Part shown: in pieces, positions 60,105 to 64,000 of the stretch
Layout: each line of letters opens with the position of its first letter
How positions within the stretch are numbered: the first letter of the stretch is position 1
DNA from: Cristatella mucedo
Lineage: Eukaryota > Bryozoa > Phylactolaemata > Cristatellidae
Length of the DNA: 64,000 nt
NCBI GenBank assembly: GCA_009760855.2
Contig: WPIO01000115.1
Location: forward strand, 416,501 to 480,500
Direction of reading: 5' to 3'
The notes under the pieces: model-generated
Told to the model about the DNA's origin: nothing
Databases searched by the model: none
The model's input: only the letters and a program-made list of their open reading frames with translations
Position numbers and translations under genes: made by a program

Positions 60105-60830
60105 AGAGGCTGCAAGCAAGGCTGTTATTGTTGGTACGGTTCGTAGGAGACTGTCACTGCACTTACTGAAGAGTCAGTAAACGCATGCCATTAGCAAACG
60201 ATAGACAACGAAAATGCTGTCTGCAGTGGGCCCGCAAACACACCCACTTTACAGCTGCCGACTGGAACCGTGTTCTGTGGACCGGTGTAAGTAAGTGTAT
60301 GGTCTATGGAGATGGCAAGCAGAAGACTTTCGTCCGTCAAAGAAAATGTGAGAAGTTCCACTTGGACTGGTTGCAGTCTACGCTCAAGTAGGGGGGGTGG
60401 AAGTCTGCTTGTTTGGTCTTGTTTTTTTACTTCCAATATAGGAACTGTACACCAAATTGGAGGGATTATGGACAGGAACGTGCTCGCGGACATCGTCAAG
60501 ATTGTTTTCATGCCCTGTGCCAGAGCTCTTGTGGAGAAGGACAACGTTTGGCTATTGGATAATGATCCCAAGCATACTACAAGGGCGACGAAGCAATCCT
60601 TTGCCGATTCAGGTGCCCCAGTCCTTAGTTGGCTAAGCCAATCTCCCGATGTCAACCCTATTGAGCATCTGTGGGACAGGTTGGGGTGCTCACTTAGAGC
60701 TGACAACCACATCTCGTCTTTCCCCGAGCAGCTTTTCGGTCGGCCTAAGCAGCTGTGGGGCAGTGTTACTCCTAAAGATTGCCGAAAGCTGATTTACTCA
60801 ATGCCCTAGCAAATACAGGAAGTCATAAAG
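60105..60830 (+). pseudogene. Tc1-like transposase, decayed
   Basis: Cut-and-paste transposase remnant. Two frames cover QWARKHTHFTAADWNRVLW and then WLLDNDPKHTTRATKQSF with SQSPDVNPIEHLWDRLG. The spacing from the first Asp of DNDPKHT to the Glu of NPIEH is 34 residues, the DD34E pattern of Tc1. The first catalytic Asp is lost: the expected WTDESKF reads WTGVSKC. A frame change near 60390 separates the halves, and the DNA-binding N-terminus is mostly missing. Confidence 0.85.
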
Positions 60831-62235
60831 AACAGGTTTGGCCAGACCTCCTGTTGATGTGAGCATCTATTAGTGCATGTATAACCTTAGTTCTGATAAT
60901 AGAAAATATTAAAACAGGTCTTGCGCCTGTTTTCAGTTCTATTATACTAAGAGCGAGTCAATCAACTGACGGGATAGCTCCTTGGTGGTGGTACCTATTC
61001 ACCATCATAAACACTTGCGTTTGAGTTGGTGTGTGTGTGTAATATATATTAATAAAGATATATATCTTTACTAATTAAATATATAGTACGTAAGTAAGCT
61101 GGCTTGCGTGTTATTACTATACGGCTTCTTGGCTATGACGCATGGTCAACTGAAGTTCTCCTATTCCTGAAAAAAGGATCCTTTTAGTGGTAAGAGATCC
61201 TCTGGGATAATTATGAATCCTGCTGATGATTCCATCTATGCTAGATGTCTTAAGTAGAATACTTGGCCACTCTTTATCGATTGTCATGCGATCAAGTTAT
61301 TCTTTATCGATTGTCATGCGATGTCACGCTATTCTTTTCCTGTGCTCTTTTGCTCCTCAGGCTAGCAAGCCGGCTTATAGCACTTGCATCCCTAACATGC
61401 ATACCATTTATTTGACATTCGTGTGCTGTCTGTCGTTATCTTGTCCTTCGTGCAAACTTTGCTGGCTGTGCATGAAGATGGCCTCTTTGGTCCCACATCC
61501 TCTCTTATCCATCGGCAGCATGCGCCGTGCTTTGTCGTCATTGTAGTATGGGCTGCACAAGGACGATCTTCCTGTTTCCAAATAGAAGTGCGCAGCAACT
61601 CTATCGTGGACTGCATCTAGGGATCGCTCGGCTTAGCCTAATCAGGCAACCGTACAGGCACGATCACCCGTGCCATGCCTGACATCAGTCAGGGCTTGCG
61701 TGCAAAGAGCGGCTTGTGTGTTTCTTTGGACTGTTGAGTCGCCATTAGTGAGGGCTGCCCTATTGAATGTCTCGTGTATGCTGGAGATGGACACAAGCGC
61801 CTTGAGTTAATGTGGTTGTCTCCTTTATACTCGGTTGCCATCTAGACTGTATAGTGCACTGGTTGGTCCTCTTCTTAGCAGCAGATTGATGTGGCAGCAA
61901 TCCTGATGCTTGGTGATAGAGGTTAGTGATTATCGTGTTGCTGCTGATGGAGCATGTGATGAGCTTGCAGCATCGTTATAAATGCTGTACATCACATAAT
62001 GTGTTTCACTGTCGTCATAGTCTCTTATTAATCTTTAGAACGACCTACAGGCCCCGCTTAACCGAATATTTGGGTTAATGTATGGCTCAGTAGCAGTGCC
62101 GTGGTTTCTTGTCACGAAATAGTTGTACGTGATAGTCTTACATATCTGCAGTTATTAACTATGGTGGCTCACTACAAAGTGCTTGGGTAGGTGGAACGAT
62201 CAAGTAATCATAGGATGTTAGTCTTAGTTGACTGG
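60831..62235. other. Unassigned sequence downstream of the Tc1 remnant
   Basis: It contains a short tandem repeat CTTTATCGATTGTCATGCGAT at about 61272 and 61302 and a TA-rich stretch at 61040-61085. No coding signal recognised. Confidence 0.45.
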
Positions 62236-62372
62236 GCCGTGATAGCAGAGGTAGGTGCTCGTTCTTCACCAGGTCGTGGGTTTGAATCCTGCAGTGGGCA
62301 ATCCTGTATTGCCAGCTTCAAGCTGTAGTGATAGCCGTCACGGCTCGTCTGCCGAAAAATATTAAAACTCTT
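62236..62372 (+). mobile_element. SINE-2 copy
   Basis: Head GTGATAGCAGAGGTAGGTGC, B box GTGGGTTTGAATCCTGC, body CAGTGGGCAATCCTGTATTG. The 3' end is diverged. Confidence 0.65.
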
Positions 62373-62580
62373 TTAATATTTTTACAGCTCAAACAGAAGC
62401 ATTAACCAAAGGTTAATGATATGTACAGTATCATGTTTAGTCAAGCATTCAAAATCAAAATCATGCTTACACCTGCATGCAGAGGCACGCTAGAAAACTC
62501 GAGGCAATAAGTTATAAGAATCTGGGTTAGTAACATGCACTAAATCATGCAAAAGTAAGCACATAAGAACAAGAAATCGT

Positions 62581-62735
62581 TGAGCTGGTTTGGCCCAGTG
62601 GTTAAGGACCTCGACCAAGGTCAAGATGAATCTATTTGACGACTGAGGTCGTGGGCTAGGGCCCTGTGGCATAAGTATGTGAAGCGCCTGAGTAGAGATT
62701 TCTCTTGGAGCGCTGTACAAATAGATTTTAATTTT
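62581..62735 (+). mobile_element. SINE-1 copy
   Basis: Head GCTGGTTTGGCCCAGTGG, B-box-like GTCGTGGGCTAGGGCCC and tail GAAGCGCCTGAGTAGAGATT. Complete from A box to tail. Confidence 0.72.
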
Positions 62736-62906
62736 AAATCAAATTTAGTGGGACACGGGAGATTTAAGTTGAATAGATGTTCGTCTTTAGCTTACTTAAC
62801 TTATGCGAAGTCATCGCCGATGGTGACTGATTCTGGAAGTTGAGTTCCAGACTTTCGGTGTCTGCTCGATTACCAATGGGTATCAATTTAGTTATGAATA
62901 AATGAA

Positions 62907-62990
62907 TACTAGCTGATTTAACAGCCTCTTTTTATTTAGCGACAGAAGAGCCTTGACGGCTATCACCACCGCGGCGGCACACTTGTAGAG
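62907..62990 (-). mobile_element. SINE-2 3' fragment
   Basis: CTAGCTGATTTAACAGCCTC, then GACAGAAGAGCCTTGACGGC, matches the 3' half of the copy at 63037. Confidence 0.62.
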
Positions 62991-63036
62991 CTAGTGCACG
63001 GGTTAGCATCCTTAAATGTCGCCTAAAATAATAAAT

Positions 63037-63206
63037 CCTAGCTGATTCAACAGCCTCTTTTTGTATAGCGACAGAAGAGCCTTTACGGCTATCACCACCG
63101 CTTGCACTGGCGATAAAGGATCGCCCACCACAGGAATCGAACCCACGACCTCGGGACTGAGGTCATGAAAGCAACCGCCTTATCTAGTGTGCCATCACGG
63201 CTCGTA
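63037..63206 (-). mobile_element. SINE-2 full-length copy
   Basis: Reversed: CTAGCTGATTCAACAGCCTC, then GGCGATAAAGGATCGCCCAC, B box GGAATCGAACCCACGACC and head ending CACGGCTCG. It is the best preserved member in the window and defines the family. Confidence 0.75.
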
Positions 63207-63219
63207 GTCGTGTCTTAAT

Positions 63220-63720
63220 TGCAGGCAGTAGTGATTTCCAGGCTTTGGGAGCATACTAACTGAATACAACAGCTAAAGACGTCAAGTATCATAGTGTCCC
63301 AGCTAAACGATCTGAGGCTGAGCAGCAGATGATAAAATGGAAAGCTTGAGAAGTGTTTTGATAGGTAAGTCGGACATAACGAATGAAGCTTCCTAAACGT
63401 TAAGTTTAACAGGATCGTGAGTTCAATGCTGCAGCTCTAACGTTCACAAACGAAAAGCCTTGCTGCAACGAGTTGCACCATCTGAAAGTGACACTGCTGC
63501 ACAGCTTGACTACGTCAAAGGAACCGAGCTATAGATGGGATGCCCTTTTGGGGAATAATGAAACATTTATATAGCGCTCCAAAAGAACTAAATCGCTCTT
63601 GTCACACTGCATATGCTGGAAAGAAAACACGCCAATCGTTATGTAATATTAGCATCCATAAGTGCACGAACGACCATTCATAATGTATCTCCGTTAGTAA
63701 CTCCATAAAGACCATGTGGG
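63220..63720 (-). mobile_element. LINE-A-like scraps
   Basis: GATTTCCAGGCTTTGGGAGC at 63232 and the reversed tail ATATAGCGCTCCAAAAGAAC at 63572 show two decayed pieces. A further piece, GGGCTTTGAGTACGGGAACT, lies near 63895-63985. Confidence 0.5.
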
Positions 63721-63815
63721 CGTTACGCAGGAGAGTTTTGTATAGCGCACTCACAGCCTAAGCGGCTTTCGGTACGCATTCGGTAGCCAACAGACTTCGT
63801 CTCATTCATACGGGC
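63720..63815 (-). mobile_element. LINE-B 3' UTR fragment
   Basis: TATAGCGCACTCACAGCC, then TAAGCGGCTTTCGGTACGC and ATTCGGTAGCCAACAGACTT, match the tails at 11160 and 11450. It is embedded between LINE-A-like scraps. Confidence 0.6.
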
Positions 63816-64000
63816 CAAGCATATGCTGGGAGGAGTGGATGGGTGCTTGGCTGTAAAATTTGTCGTGTTAGATGTGACGTTGTGGGATTGAGTTCGGGCT
63901 TTGAGTACGGGAACTAAAGGTCCCCCCCAGCGCAGGATTTGAGATTGATGAGAGACATAGCTATTCGACTAATGTGATGACTGGGCTTGGTAGCTTCGTG

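Noticed and set aside
61360-61546. NAA10 C-terminal exon after TTTTGCTCCTCAG
   Set aside because: The acceptor looks good and the frame is open, but the translation is hydrophobic and Cys-rich, unlike the acidic tail expected.
62236-62310. Possible tRNA genes at A/B-box-like sites
   Set aside because: All such sites are heads of SINE-1 or SINE-2 copies with tails. None folds into a convincing cloverleaf by eye.

Overview
The window looks like eukaryotic, metazoan nuclear DNA from an invertebrate whose phylum I cannot name. It holds two split genes with canonical GT-AG introns, long introns, many CT/GA/CA/TA microsatellites, and a dense load of decayed transposable elements. No rRNA, free-standing tRNA gene, operon or CRISPR array is visible. 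Both protein-coding genes lie on the + strand.

Gene 1 (about 87-25620, 5' end outside the window) is a Rho-family guanine-nucleotide exchange factor of the FGD type. Fifteen exons can be placed. They join in one frame and give DH (Dbl homology) - PH - FYVE - PH, ending at a stop at 25618-25620. The FYVE and second PH regions look most like FGD5/FGD6. Gene 2 (50837 to at least 59350) is the catalytic subunit of the NatA N-terminal acetyltransferase (NAA10/ARD1). Its 21-nt first exon sits alone, 5.4 kb upstream of exon 2. Six exons give 158 in-frame codons covering the GNAT domain; the C-terminal exon was not found.

The rest is mostly mobile DNA. Two L2/CR1-like non-LTR families dominate. LINE-A has a 3' end in (TTA)n; LINE-B has a 3' end in a TACA/TTACA repeat. 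Both occur as 5'-truncated, nested and frameshifted copies in both orientations. Two SINE families with tRNA-like heads (SINE-1 and SINE-2) are scattered throughout, and SINE-1 appears to share its 3' tail with LINE-A. A complete LTR retrotransposon (34410-38751, minus strand) has about 290-bp LTRs, a 5-bp target duplication, and gag, protease, reverse transcriptase/RNase H and integrase regions that are partly broken. Three decayed Tc1-like transposases (about 26.9, 51.5 and 60.3 kb), a 163-bp hAT-type MITE (48195-48357) and an unclassified 1.2-kb insertion (45421-46644) complete the list.

Layout: 0-26 kb FGD gene with repeat-filled introns; 26-34 kb Tc1 and nested LINEs; 34.4-38.8 kb LTR element; 39-44 kb mostly unassigned sequence with one curious 176-codon reading frame; 44-47 kb interrupted LINE-A; 47-50.8 kb SINEs, MITE and the presumed NAA10 promoter; 50.8-59.4 kb NAA10; 59.4-64 kb Tc1, SINEs and LINE scraps. 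I see no evidence for a new multi-gene system. The most interesting material is transposon biology: an unclassified insertion, tail sharing, tail-seeded microsatellites, nested copies, and element-derived sequence abutting splice sites.
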